Assembly (NCBI GenBank): GCA_035541995.1 | Contig: DATKMG010000634.1 | Coordinates: 1-28,347, forward strand | DNA length: 28,347 bases | Reading direction: 5' to 3' | Source of the DNA: DATKMG01 sp035541995 | Lineage (GTDB): Bacteria > Acidobacteriota > Terriglobia > Versatilivoradales > Versatilivoraceae | Position numbers and translations under genes: made by a program | Part shown: piece by piece, positions 1-6,440 of the stretch | Layout: every line of letters starts with the position of its first letter | Numbering within the stretch: position 1 is the stretch's first letter | Notes under the pieces: model-generated | Databases searched by the model: none | The model's input: the letters and a program-made list of their open reading frames with translations, nothing else | What the model was told of the DNA's origin: nothing

Positions 1-100
1 GCCCAGTCACTGGATCCAGAGACTACTCTAGAGCTATCGGCGATTATTCGACCCATTTGATATTGAAACAAGGAGGGAGCTGCCGCTCCGAGTGCCCGGA
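1..100 (-). CDS. possible 5' end of the next T4SS gene, cut by window edge
   Basis: On the minus strand a reading frame is open from a TTG whose last bases overlap the virB6/trbL stop codon (near 104) to the window edge, and contains an in-frame ATG near 59. The visible peptide (about 34 residues) carries no motif I recognise and no good ribosome binding site is visible. Its position directly after virB6 would fit another T4SS component such as VirB8 or VirB9, but this rests on gene order only. Confidence 0.2.
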
Positions 101-966
101 TCAATAGGCTTCGGAAGCCGTACCGGGTTTTCGCGGACCACGGATGCCTAGGGCCAAAGACCCGGCTCCCGACCCGGCTGCTCCTCCCACCAGGGCATTG
201 ACAATCTTGTTGGTCGAAAAGACCACGCCAACCGTCATAACGGGACCGAACATCTGGGCCAGGATCTGCGCTGCCGTCGGCAGGCCGAACACGTTTGCCG
301 GAACTGAAGCCCCCGCGATGGCAGCCGCAACGGTCAGAGCCGCACCATACAATGGGATCAGCAAGATATAAGAGAGGATGGCAGCAAGCCACTTATGGCT
401 GTGGCCTCGGAAGTCTCTATCGAAAGCCAGGGCAAAAAAGACTGGTCCCAATACCAGGTTCATGGCCAGGATGGTCAGTGATCCCGCGATATTGACCAGT
501 ACTAGTGCGTAGCAGAGAAAGAGCACCAGATACCTACCAGGCTCAATAAGCTGCCAATGGTGAAGTTGTAAAGAGTCCCCAGGATCGTACTGGTGATGCC
601 CTGAGTGTTGCTCGCTGCCTGGTCCGTGGCTGAGACAAAACTTATTGAACCGGCCATGCCGTCCAACAACTTATTGAGGTCTGGATAAAACTGGGAAGCC
701 AGGATTTTGATTGCATCAAATAGATGACCGGAAAGCTGAGGCCAGATTCCAAACATGCCGGCAATAAAGAGGTACTTGACCAGGATCCTGGGAAGCTCGG
801 AGGGGTGCCCCATGGCCACTTGCAGACCCTCCTGAAGGAAAACCTTAAATAGCAGAAAGCCCCAAATGATCGCGCCCAGCGCCGAGTATACGACCACGAA
901 GTCCACCCCACCTCCATTGCCACGAAGAGCCAGCCAAATACTGTCAAGCAGGATGGAAATGCTCAT
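101..966 (-). pseudogene. VirB6/TrbL-like T4SS inner-membrane channel protein, frameshifted
   Basis: Two overlapping minus-strand frames (966-502, 154 residues; 526-101, 141 residues) together make about 290 residues, close to the usual size of a VirB6/TrbL polytopic channel protein. Both halves are rich in hydrophobic segments, and the second ends in a Gly/Ala-rich tail. The first frame starts at ATG 966 behind a good Shine-Dalgarno (AAGGAG). The frames join cleanly if one base is missing around 528-530: adding one C turns GGTATCTGGTG into GGTATCCTGGTG and gives an uninterrupted hydrophobic segment. This is therefore either a disrupted gene, a sequencing error, or less likely programmed frameshifting. 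VirB6/TrbL forms part of the inner-membrane translocation pore of type IV secretion systems. The order virB5-small gene-virB6 on the same strand supports the call, though sequence conservation in this family is low. Confidence 0.65.
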
Positions 967-1136
967 TGATTGTCTCCTTCGTCAATGTGGGAAGGGATAA
1001 CAAACGTATCGGGCTGGATATCTGCAAATCCGTAAATGCGAGGTTTCGAGTGCCAGATTGGCTTCCGACAGGCCGGAGTTTCAGTAGCTCTCAGGTCACA
1101 GACGGAGGATAAAACGAATTGCAGGCCGATTGCCAC
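963..1136 (-). CDS. 57-residue protein between virB5 and virB6 (possible exclusion/VirB7-like small protein)
   Basis: A short gene is packed between virB5 and virB6. It starts with GTG at 1136, nine bases after the virB5 stop; those nine bases contain GGGAGG, a plausible ribosome binding site, although the spacing (3 nt) is short. Its stop TGA overlaps the virB6 ATG (ATGA), which suggests translational coupling. The N-terminus is short and hydrophobic and reaches a cysteine at about residue 13, loosely resembling a lipoprotein signal, but no clean lipobox is present. T4SS operons often carry a small lipoprotein here (VirB7 or an entry-exclusion protein). I infer the role from position only; the sequence itself is not recognised. 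Confidence 0.45.
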   Translation of the reverse strand: MAIGLQFVLSSVCDLRATETPACRKPIWHSKPRIYGFADIQPDTFVIPSHIDEGDNQ

Positions 1137-1145
1137 AGTCCTCCC

Positions 1146-1928
1146 TTATTGGGCACGGGTGAGATCAAGCAATTGGCCAAGATTGCGAACGTCACCATTC
1201 TGGGCCTCGATCTCGAGTTGCTTCATCTTCATGATCAAATTGCGGTTTTCTTTCTGCTGAGTGAGCAGGCGCTGCTGGACCACCTTCTGTTCTGTCTGGA
1301 TGGTGGCAATCTCGATCAGAATAGAATTCAAGAGAGCAATCTGCTGGCCCAGAGCGACCTCGGCATCTTCCACGTGATCCAGGTTGAGCGCCAGGCTGGC
1401 ATTCTGGCTCTTGAACCGCTCAAGGGCTGCCTGGTGCTGCCCATCCATTGATTGGAGTTCCAGGAGGTGCGCTTCCTCCTTCTTAAGTTGAACCATCTGT
1501 TGTTCGGAGAGCTGGATGAGCCGATCTGCGTACTCCTTGTACTCGGGAGACCGGGCATAAAGTGGATTGCCCGTGAGTGACAGAACCTGAGCGTCATAAG
1601 CAACCTCGTCAAATGTCTTCCAAATCCCGATGAGATGGTCCTTCAAGCGGGCCCATTCCGAAGGGGTGAAATTCCTCCATTCGCCTGGTGAAAGCCGACT
1701 GTAGATATAGCGGAATCGACTGTAGTATCCGTCAAATGCCCGCTTGTATTGGTCGAACTCGTCCATGTACTTTTCAAAGTCCTGGATGTGCTTGGCAGCC
1801 TGGCTGATCATGGTGATGCGTTGGACCTTGGCAACGAGATCAACAAAGATGAAAGCGTTAGCCTGGCCAATCAAGCCACACAGGAACAAGACTCCCGCCA
1901 GCACTGACTTGATCTTGAGTTTTGTCAT
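1146..1928 (-). CDS. VirB5/TrbJ-like type IV secretion protein
   Basis: This 260-residue protein begins with a typical Sec signal peptide (KLKIKSVLAGVLFLCGL, cleavage probably after the ANA motif near residue 25). It continues as a mostly alpha-helical, Gln/Glu/Lys-rich protein with strong coiled-coil character from about residue 130 to 250. VirB5/TrbJ proteins look like this: secreted helical proteins that sit at the tip of the T4SS pilus and help contact recipient cells. The ATG at 1928 has a purine-rich ribosome binding site (GGAAGGGGAAG) about 8 bases upstream. It is followed by a small gene and virB6 on the same strand, the standard order. No inactivating mutation is visible, but the surrounding operon is broken (virB4 truncated, virB6 frameshifted), so it may be a relic. 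The family call rests on architecture and context. Confidence 0.65.
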   Translation of the reverse strand: MTKLKIKSVLAGVLFLCGLIGQANAFIFVDLVAKVQRITMISQAAKHIQDFEKYMDEFDQYKRAFDGYYSRFRYIYSRLSPGEWRNFTPSEWARLKDHLIGIWKTFDEVAYDAQVLSLTGNPLYARSPEYKEYADRLIQLSEQQMVQLKKEEAHLLELQSMDGQHQAALERFKSQNASLALNLDHVEDAEVALGQQIALLNSILIEIATIQTEQKVVQQRLLTQQKENRNLIMKMKQLEIEAQNGDVRNLGQLLDLTRAQ

Positions 1929-2050
1929 ATAGTTGCTTCCCCTTCCTGGCTGCCAAGCCAGCAGGTATGGCCTGCTGCGATTTTCTCTTCTGCCACAGGC
2001 GTGGTCTTTGTTACCATATGTTGAGAATTCGTTTGGGAGCAGTGGCCGCG

Positions 2051-2368
2051 ATGAGCAAAGAGTACGTAGAACAGCATGATTCGGGTTATTGGATCAAAGG
2101 GAGCCGTGTCTCCCTGGATTCTGTTGTTTGTGCCTTCCTCCGTGGAGCCTCCCCGGAAAGCATTGCGCACTCCTTTCCAACGATCGGCCTGGAAGAAGTC
2201 TACGGAGCCATTGCCTTCTATCTGGCCCACCAAGCCGAGATCGACTCCTACCTGCAGCAGGAAGAAGCTGAGTTCGAGGCGATGCGGCAAGCCTCCCGCC
2301 AGGCCAATCCGCTGCTGTACCGGAAGCTGGAAGAGGCCAGATCGCAACCGCAGATCCGCCGTTCATGA
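2051..2368 (+). CDS. DUF433-family antitoxin
   Basis: A 105-residue protein with the DUF433 signature: an N-terminal segment around the residues YWIKGSRVSLDSVV, then a helix-turn-helix-like stretch (GASPESIAHSFPTIGLEEVYGAIAFYLAH) and a charged C-terminal tail. DUF433 proteins are antitoxins paired with PIN-like toxins; the N-terminal part resembles a small winged-helix DNA-binding domain. The start at ATG 2051 is chosen because it fits the family N-terminus and has a GGGAG-type site upstream; the frame is open further upstream but without family similarity. Its stop overlaps the toxin start (ATGA), as is usual in toxin-antitoxin operons. It lies antisense between virB4 and virB5 remnants. Confidence 0.85.
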   Translation: MSKEYVEQHDSGYWIKGSRVSLDSVVCAFLRGASPESIAHSFPTIGLEEVYGAIAFYLAHQAEIDSYLQQEEAEFEAMRQASRQANPLLYRKLEEARSQPQIRRS

Positions 2369-2715
2369 AGATCCGCTTCCTCGCCGATGCTGACTTCAAC
2401 GCCGACATCGTGGCGGCTGTGCTCCGCCGTGAGCCGGTCGTTGACTTCAAGACCGCTAATGAAGCAGGCCTCCAGGGTCTGGACGACGTCCAAGTGCTGG
2501 CCCTGGCGGCGCGCGAAGGCAGAATTCTTGTCACCCACGACCGAAAGACGATGCCCAGGCATTTTGCTAAATTCGTTGAAGAGCAAGTCTGCCCCGGTGT
2601 GCTGGTGGTCTCGAACAAGGCATCAATCCATTCGGTAGCCGAGGATCTTCTTCTGATCTGGTTGGCTAGTGAAGCAGAAGAGTGGAAGAACCTCATCTGT
2701 GCGGTCCCCCTGTGA
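2365..2715 (+). CDS. DUF5615 PIN-like toxin
   Basis: A 116-residue protein of the DUF5615 (PIN-like, formerly Mut7-C-like) family. It starts with the typical MKIRFLADADFNADIV segment, where the acidic residues D8 and D10 would contribute to a metal-binding active site. It then has a short strand-helix core and the conserved ILVTHDRKTM motif near residues 52-61. These proteins are thought to act as ribonuclease toxins, VapC-like, neutralised by the co-encoded DUF433 protein; this is family knowledge and has not been tested here. The ATG overlaps the antitoxin stop by four bases. The gene is convergent with the virB4 fragment, ending 24 bases from its stop. Confidence 0.85.
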   Translation: MKIRFLADADFNADIVAAVLRREPVVDFKTANEAGLQGLDDVQVLALAAREGRILVTHDRKTMPRHFAKFVEEQVCPGVLVVSNKASIHSVAEDLLLIWLASEAEEWKNLICAVPL

Positions 2716-2738
2716 TTGGCAGCATTCATCTCCTTGTC

Positions 2739-3345
2739 TCAAACAATCTGAGTGAGCTGGCAAGCCTTGCCTTGCTTGGTTTTTTCTTCATTGCGTGAGA
2801 CCTTGGCGAGGTGATACCGCAAGTGAGGCGCCAGAATCGCCGACCGTTCCGGGGTTGTATGGCAATGTCCAGTTAGCCGGACCAGTTCGTCGATGGCACT
2901 CCTGACATTGCCGCCATGTCGCTGTTTTATTTGTCGTTTCATCTCCCGTTCTTCTGCATTGGTGGTGGCCAGCCAGTAAGTATATGGGTCGGTGACTGGC
3001 CTGAGAATGCGGCGCAGTCCTCCCGCCGACCAATAGAGCATCTCGTGCTTGGATGGATCGAGTGTCTGATACTGCTCGATGTGATGGTCGGTCAGCTGTA
3101 GTTTCCGGAGAGATGCTTCGATATCCGTCTGACCCGCAAAGAAGACAGCTTGTTTCAGATTCGTGATGATGGCGCGAGACCAGGGCTGGGAAGGATCGTC
3201 GAGGTCGGCCAGAGACTGGGTGATGATGTCCAGCATGATGTTCCAATGGCGGCCGGTCCATGCAATCAGGGAAATCCAGAAAGAAAAGGCCTCGTTGGTC
3301 AAATACCGGTGAGCCTCGTCGAGAATATTGTCGGTTCGATGGATC
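2739..3345 (-). pseudogene. VirB4/TrbE-type T4SS ATPase, C-terminal fragment
   Basis: On the minus strand a frame that is open from about 3356 down to the stop at 2739 encodes the C-terminal third of a VirB4-family ATPase. The Walker B region (NILDEAHRYL) is at about 3300-3329, followed by helices typical of the family and the late motif DPYTYWLATTNAEE near 2930-2970. The Walker A part and the whole N-terminal domain are missing: upstream of about 3345 the frame loses similarity and hits a stop at 3357-3359. An apparent TTG start at 3302 would omit the Walker B motif, so it is not the real start. Full VirB4 proteins are around 800 residues, so roughly 600 are gone. VirB4 energises T4SS assembly and pilus formation; this fragment cannot. 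Confidence 0.8.
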
Positions 3346-3761
3346 GCGGGAACCCCTCAGTGGTTCATGCCACAGACGCTTCGAACACAAATGCCCCCTG
3401 GGGAGAATTGATGTCGACCGTCGCCATAAGGAATGGAGCGGTGGGCTGTATCTGCGATAGTTGTATTCGGGATACGGTGAAGATCATTGAAATGGGATTC
3501 CCTGTTTACTGTGCAGGTATCAGGCCTGTGGACTCGAAGGGATGCGGTATCGCCAAAGCATACGATGTGCCCATACGTTGCGGGGACGTTTTAGTCGCCC
3601 CTGGTGAGCTCGTCTTCGCAGATTTCGACGGCATTGTGGTGATCCCCGGTGAGGTGGAAGAGAAGGTACTGGAACTGGCACTTGAGAAGGTTGGAAAGGA
3701 GAACTCGACGCGGGTGCTTCCGCAATCTACTGTTGGTGATTGGTCCTCAACTCCTTCTTGA
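3339..3761 (+). pseudogene. RraA-like / HMG aldolase family protein, 5'-truncated
   Basis: About 140 residues match the C-terminal two thirds of the RraA-like superfamily (4-hydroxy-4-methyl-2-oxoglutarate aldolase, RraA, and the misnamed dimethylmenaquinone methyltransferases). Visible signatures are NAPWGELMST (phosphate/substrate loop), GAVGCICDSCIRD with the conserved Arg-Asp pair, GFPVYCAG, RCGDVLVAPGELVFADFDGIV and a C-terminal helix ending in KVGKEN. Family members are about 200-230 residues, so about 70-80 N-terminal residues are missing. The upstream sequence switches directly into antisense virB4 at about 3330-3348. An ATG at 3339 exists but has no ribosome binding site, so expression is doubtful. 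The retained part has no internal stop, which suggests a recent truncation. Confidence 0.75.
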
Positions 3762-3838
3762 AAAGCACTTGCTCCCGATTTGGAGCTAACTAGAATTGGT
3801 GAAATTAATTGGATTGTAACCTATTGTTATCTCAATCT

Positions 3839-4198
3839 TTACACTAGGCCGACCAACAATTGATGACGGAAGCACCCACTGAAGCGACGAGACCAGGCAG
3901 CTGCTCTTTCCAACCAGCGATGCACAGTGTTCCAAGCAATCCGCTTGACTCGAGCGATGGCGGACTTGTTCAAACCCTCGACACTGAGAGCTGCAACTTC
4001 ATCAAAGGTGCCACGCCGGTGCTGGAGTCGATGATAGGGTGTTCCGGTTGTCGAGCAGAACGTCTTCCCACAATCCTGGCAACGGTATCGACATCGTTTC
4101 CCCCATCTAGTCGAGTAGAAGCCATGGCGAATGATAGCTCCGGCGACGCCTTTTCTCGATGGTGGACAGTGCCGGTTTGGACAGCCGAGACTCTTCAT
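3839..4198 (-). pseudogene. IS1-like transposase, N-terminal fragment
   Basis: The first roughly 100 residues match the N-terminal half of IS1-family transposases. There is a zinc-ribbon with CPNRHC and CQDCGKTF cysteine pairs, then GTPYHRLQHRR, then a helix-turn-helix (VEGLNKSAIARVKRIAWNTVHRWLERA). After WSRRF (about 3890) the similarity stops and the frame ends within about 16 residues, so the DDE catalytic domain is absent. I could not identify terminal inverted repeats or a target duplication with confidence. It lies next to the T4SS/RraA scar, in keeping with repeated rearrangement of this edge. It cannot be an active transposase. Confidence 0.75.
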
Positions 4199-4330
4199 GT
4201 TTCGTGGACCTTGTCGACGCCAGAACTGATGGCCTGGAATTGAGTCTCAAACTATACCACGGGAGTGAGTTACAGGTGGGCTACCAACAGTCGATTGCGG
4301 AAACACCCCGCGATATCTGCGGAACAGATT

Positions 4331-4359
4331 GCAGGCATGCCTATCCACGGCATGCCTGC
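4331..4359. repeat. perfect 11-bp inverted repeat (REP-like hairpin)
   Basis: GCAGGCATGCC at 4331-4341 is followed by a 7-base spacer and its exact reverse complement at 4349-4359. No T-run follows on either strand, so it does not look like an intrinsic terminator. It lies in the 268-base gap between the IS1 fragment and the small secreted protein gene and may be a REP-type element or the tip of a small mobile element. No coding potential is seen in the rest of the gap. Confidence 0.6.
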
Positions 4360-4466
4360 CCCACCCCCGTCATGTCATCGATATACCTTGCTTCATTGAA
4401 GTGGAAATCCAATAGTGGACTTCAGCCAGTCCGCTACGATTTTAAATGGCTCTCCGAAGTGGACAC

Positions 4467-4805
4467 TCAAGAGTGGTGTGTGGGATGGAGGTCCACTTTT
4501 GTGGCCGTGGGCTTGCCGGGTTCATGCTCTACAAACTGGACCTTAGCTTTCTCTCCTTTAGTCATTGCTGTCGGCTGGACAGCATGACCTGACTCAACAA
4601 ACTGGGTCTTGTCGTCATAAGACATCGAGATATCCTTTTTGCCCTCTCTTAGGGTGAAGGTGTGTGAATTAGTGTTCACAGCAGTGATCTCGCCCTTGTC
4701 TGTGCCGTGGGGGAGCATGGGAGCTGTATCCGCTTGCAATGAGGTGGCCCCGCAGAAAAACAAAGTCATCACCCCTGCTGCGAAGAGAGTGGAAAGCTTT
4801 TTCAT
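4467..4805 (-). CDS. small secreted protein of unknown function, sigma54-controlled
   Basis: This 112-residue protein has a Sec signal peptide (MKKLSTLFAAGVMTLFFCG..., probable cleavage after SLQA near residue 25). The mature part of about 87 residues has alternating short strands (GEITAVNTNSHTFTLREG, ISMSYDDKTQF, EKAKVQFVEH), suggesting a small beta-barrel/OB-like fold similar in layout to DUF5666-type periplasmic proteins. It is His-rich near the C-terminus (HPTHHS), so metal binding is conceivable but unproven. The start at 4805 is fixed by a strong AAGGAGG site 10 bases upstream. A near-consensus sigma54 promoter lies 43 bases upstream and a palindromic putative enhancer about 98 bp further. 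It sits just beyond the response regulator gene but has its own promoter. Confidence 0.75.
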   Translation of the reverse strand: MKKLSTLFAAGVMTLFFCGATSLQADTAPMLPHGTDKGEITAVNTNSHTFTLREGKKDISMSYDDKTQFVESGHAVQPTAMTKGEKAKVQFVEHEPGKPTATKVDLHPTHHS

Positions 4806-4847
4806 GATTTGTGTTCCTCCTTGTGACTAACATCCACTCTCACCAGC

Positions 4848-4863
4848 TGCAAGACGCCTGCCA
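4848..4863 (-). promoter_or_regulatory. sigma54 (-24/-12) promoter for the small secreted protein
   Basis: Reading the minus strand, TGGCAGGCGTCTTGCA matches the sigma54 consensus TGGCACG-N4-TTGCA with the strict spacing between GG (4862-4861) and GC (4850-4849). Only two of the 12 specified bases differ if both the C and G of CACG are counted loosely, and both core dinucleotides are intact. Transcription would start near 4837, giving a leader of about 31 bases that includes the AAGGAGG site. Confidence 0.8.
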
Positions 4864-4953
4864 ATTCTTCAGATCGATCTCACGATTCTGGAATACCGAG
4901 AAAGCAAATAGTTTAGTACCTTATCAGTTCAACAAGACTCTGCCCATCGATGT

Positions 4954-4965
4954 GGCAAGATTGCC
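4954..4965. promoter_or_regulatory. putative enhancer (UAS) palindrome GGCA-N4-TGCC
   Basis: GGCAAGATTGCC is an exact 12-bp palindrome apart from its central pair. Its centre is about 98 bp upstream of the -24 GG of the promoter at 4848-4863. The same pattern at the same distance occurs before two other sigma54 promoters in this window (8239-8250 and 26796-26807), so I read it as an NtrC-type activator binding site. Confidence 0.6.
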
Positions 4966-5054
4966 GACCCCGACAAAAACACCTCAATCATCGAATCGGG
5001 GAAGCAGGTCACAGAAGAGATGACGAAAGGGGAGTTCGACTAGGCGGGCATCAA

Positions 5055-6440
5055 TCAGAACCTAATCGAAGAACCTCGATGAATGCCGTGTCGTTCCAGG
5101 ATCCGATAAAGGGTCCGCCGGTCAATGTCCAGGACCTCGGCGGCCCGGGTGGCGTTTTGCCCGGTTGCCTGGAGAACCTCGAGGACGTATTCCTTTTCTT
5201 TTTCTGCCAGAGACAGATAGGGATATATGGCACTTCCTGGCGCATTGGGATCGGCCTGGGACTGCTTGATTTCCCCGAGAAAGTCGTCTGGAGTCAATAT
5301 CCCGCTGGAGTTCAAGGCAATGGCCCGTTCCACGGCATTCTCTAGCTCTCGAACGTTTCCGGGCCAGTCGTAATGGATCAAGGTAGGATAGACCGACTCA
5401 TGGATTGCCATGCTTTTCGCTGAAGCTTGAGAATAGCGCCGCACAAAATGATCCAACAGGAGGGGGATATCCCCCCGTCGTTGACGCAGGGGAGGCAGAT
5501 CAATCGTGACTACCTTGAGACGATAATATAAATCTTCCCGAAAGGTGTGGGCCCGCACCAGTTCGTCAAGGGGTTGATTGGTGGCTGCAATGATGCGGAC
5601 ATCCACCTGCAGGGGTTCGGTGGAACCGACTTTGGTAATCTCGCGCTCTTCCAGAGTTCGCAGCAGCTTCATTTGAAGCGCCGGCGTGGTGTTGGAAATG
5701 TCATCCAGAAAAACGGTCCCATGGTGGGCTGCCTCGAAAATCCCCGCTCGATTGGCCAGGGCGCCTGTGAAAGCCCCTCTGACGAAACCGAACAACTCGC
5801 TCTCCAGCAGCGTTTCCGGCAAGGCTCCACAATTGATGGCTTTGAAAAGCTCGGATCTGCGCCCACTGGTTTCGTGGATCAATCGGGCCACCAGTTCCTT
5901 TCCGGTCCCGCTTTCTCCCTGGATCAGGACGGTGGTGTGCAACGGAGCCACCCGCGCAATGATTTTATATACCTCCAGCATCTCCGGGCTGCTGCCGATG
6001 ATTCTGGGAGCAGCTGGCATCCCCCCCACGGAAGATCGCAACTTTCGATTCTCGCGCTTCAGGACGGCCTGCTCCATGGCCCGCCTCACGACAAGTCGCA
6101 CCTGATCCAGCTTGAAAGGCTTGCTTAAATAATCATAGGCCCCGTTCCGTATTGCGTCGATGGCCGTCTCCATGGAGGCAAAGCCGGTCATGACAATCAC
6201 CGGAGTATCCTTGCGGGTGGCCTGGACGGCCTCCAGGATCTTCATCCCGTCAATATCCCGCATTCGCAGATCAGTCAGGACCAGGTCCAGGTCTTCATCC
6301 GATAGGTAGTCAAGCGCTTCGGCGCCTCCGGCGGCCTGCAAGACCGAGAATCCTTCTTTTTGCAGGACCTCGGACAACGATTCAAGCGCCGAGCGGTCGT
6401 CGTCTACTACCAGAATTGTGGAGTTTCCCTCAGTTCTCAT
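5055..6440 (-). CDS. sigma54-dependent response regulator, NtrC family
   Basis: A 461-residue protein with three standard domains. The receiver domain (about 8-120) has the acidic pocket VDDD, phospho-acceptor D57 (LVLTDLRM), T85 and K107 (LSKPF). The AAA+ sigma54-activating domain (about 145-365) has Walker A GESGTGKE at 175-182, the sigma54-contact loop GAFTGA at 222-227 and the sensor segment VRIIAATN. The Fis-type helix-turn-helix is at about 415-453 (NATRAAEVLDIDRRTLYRIL). The intact GAFTGA loop marks a true sigma54 activator. Walker B reads FLDDI where most members have FLDEI. The gene overlaps the sensor kinase gene by four bases (ATGA), so the two form an operon. The kinase promoter is itself sigma54-like, pointing to positive autoregulation. 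Similar proteins are annotated AtoC/ZraR/NtrC, but the specific role is unknown. Confidence 0.93.
   Translation of the reverse strand: MRTEGNSTILVVDDDRSALESLSEVLQKEGFSVLQAAGGAEALDYLSDEDLDLVLTDLRMRDIDGMKILEAVQATRKDTPVIVMTGFASMETAIDAIRNGAYDYLSKPFKLDQVRLVVRRAMEQAVLKRENRKLRSSVGGMPAAPRIIGSSPEMLEVYKIIARVAPLHTTVLIQGESGTGKELVARLIHETSGRRSELFKAINCGALPETLLESELFGFVRGAFTGALANRAGIFEAAHHGTVFLDDISNTTPALQMKLLRTLEEREITKVGSTEPLQVDVRIIAATNQPLDELVRAHTFREDLYYRLKVVTIDLPPLRQRRGDIPLLLDHFVRRYSQASAKSMAIHESVYPTLIHYDWPGNVRELENAVERAIALNSSGILTPDDFLGEIKQSQADPNAPGSAIYPYLSLAEKEKEYVLEVLQATGQNATRAAEVLDIDRRTLYRILERHGIHRGSSIRF

Noticed and set aside
642..947. 101-residue minus-strand frame inside virB6
   Set aside because: Trp/Arg/Ser-rich shadow of the real membrane-protein frame; no ribosome binding site.
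2094..2729. 211-residue minus-strand frame opposite the toxin-antitoxin pair
   Set aside because: Exact antisense shadow; the plus-strand frames carry recognisable DUF433 and DUF5615 motifs and the ATGA overlap.
3150..3338. upstream part of the plus-strand frame running into the RraA fragment
   Set aside because: Antisense to virB4 coding sequence; RraA similarity begins only at about 3345.
2788..3390. 200-residue minus-strand frame over the virB4 fragment
   Set aside because: Alternative frame, His/Arg-rich, without family motifs; the other minus frame has the Walker B motif.
4500..4516. TGGCCGTGGGCTTGCC on the plus strand
   Set aside because: Lies inside the coding sequence of the secreted protein, pointing the wrong way with no gene downstream.
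3860..4587. plus-strand frames over the IS1 fragment and the following gap
   Set aside because: Antisense to a clear zinc-ribbon/HTH transposase frame and to the secreted protein; low-complexity, no motifs.
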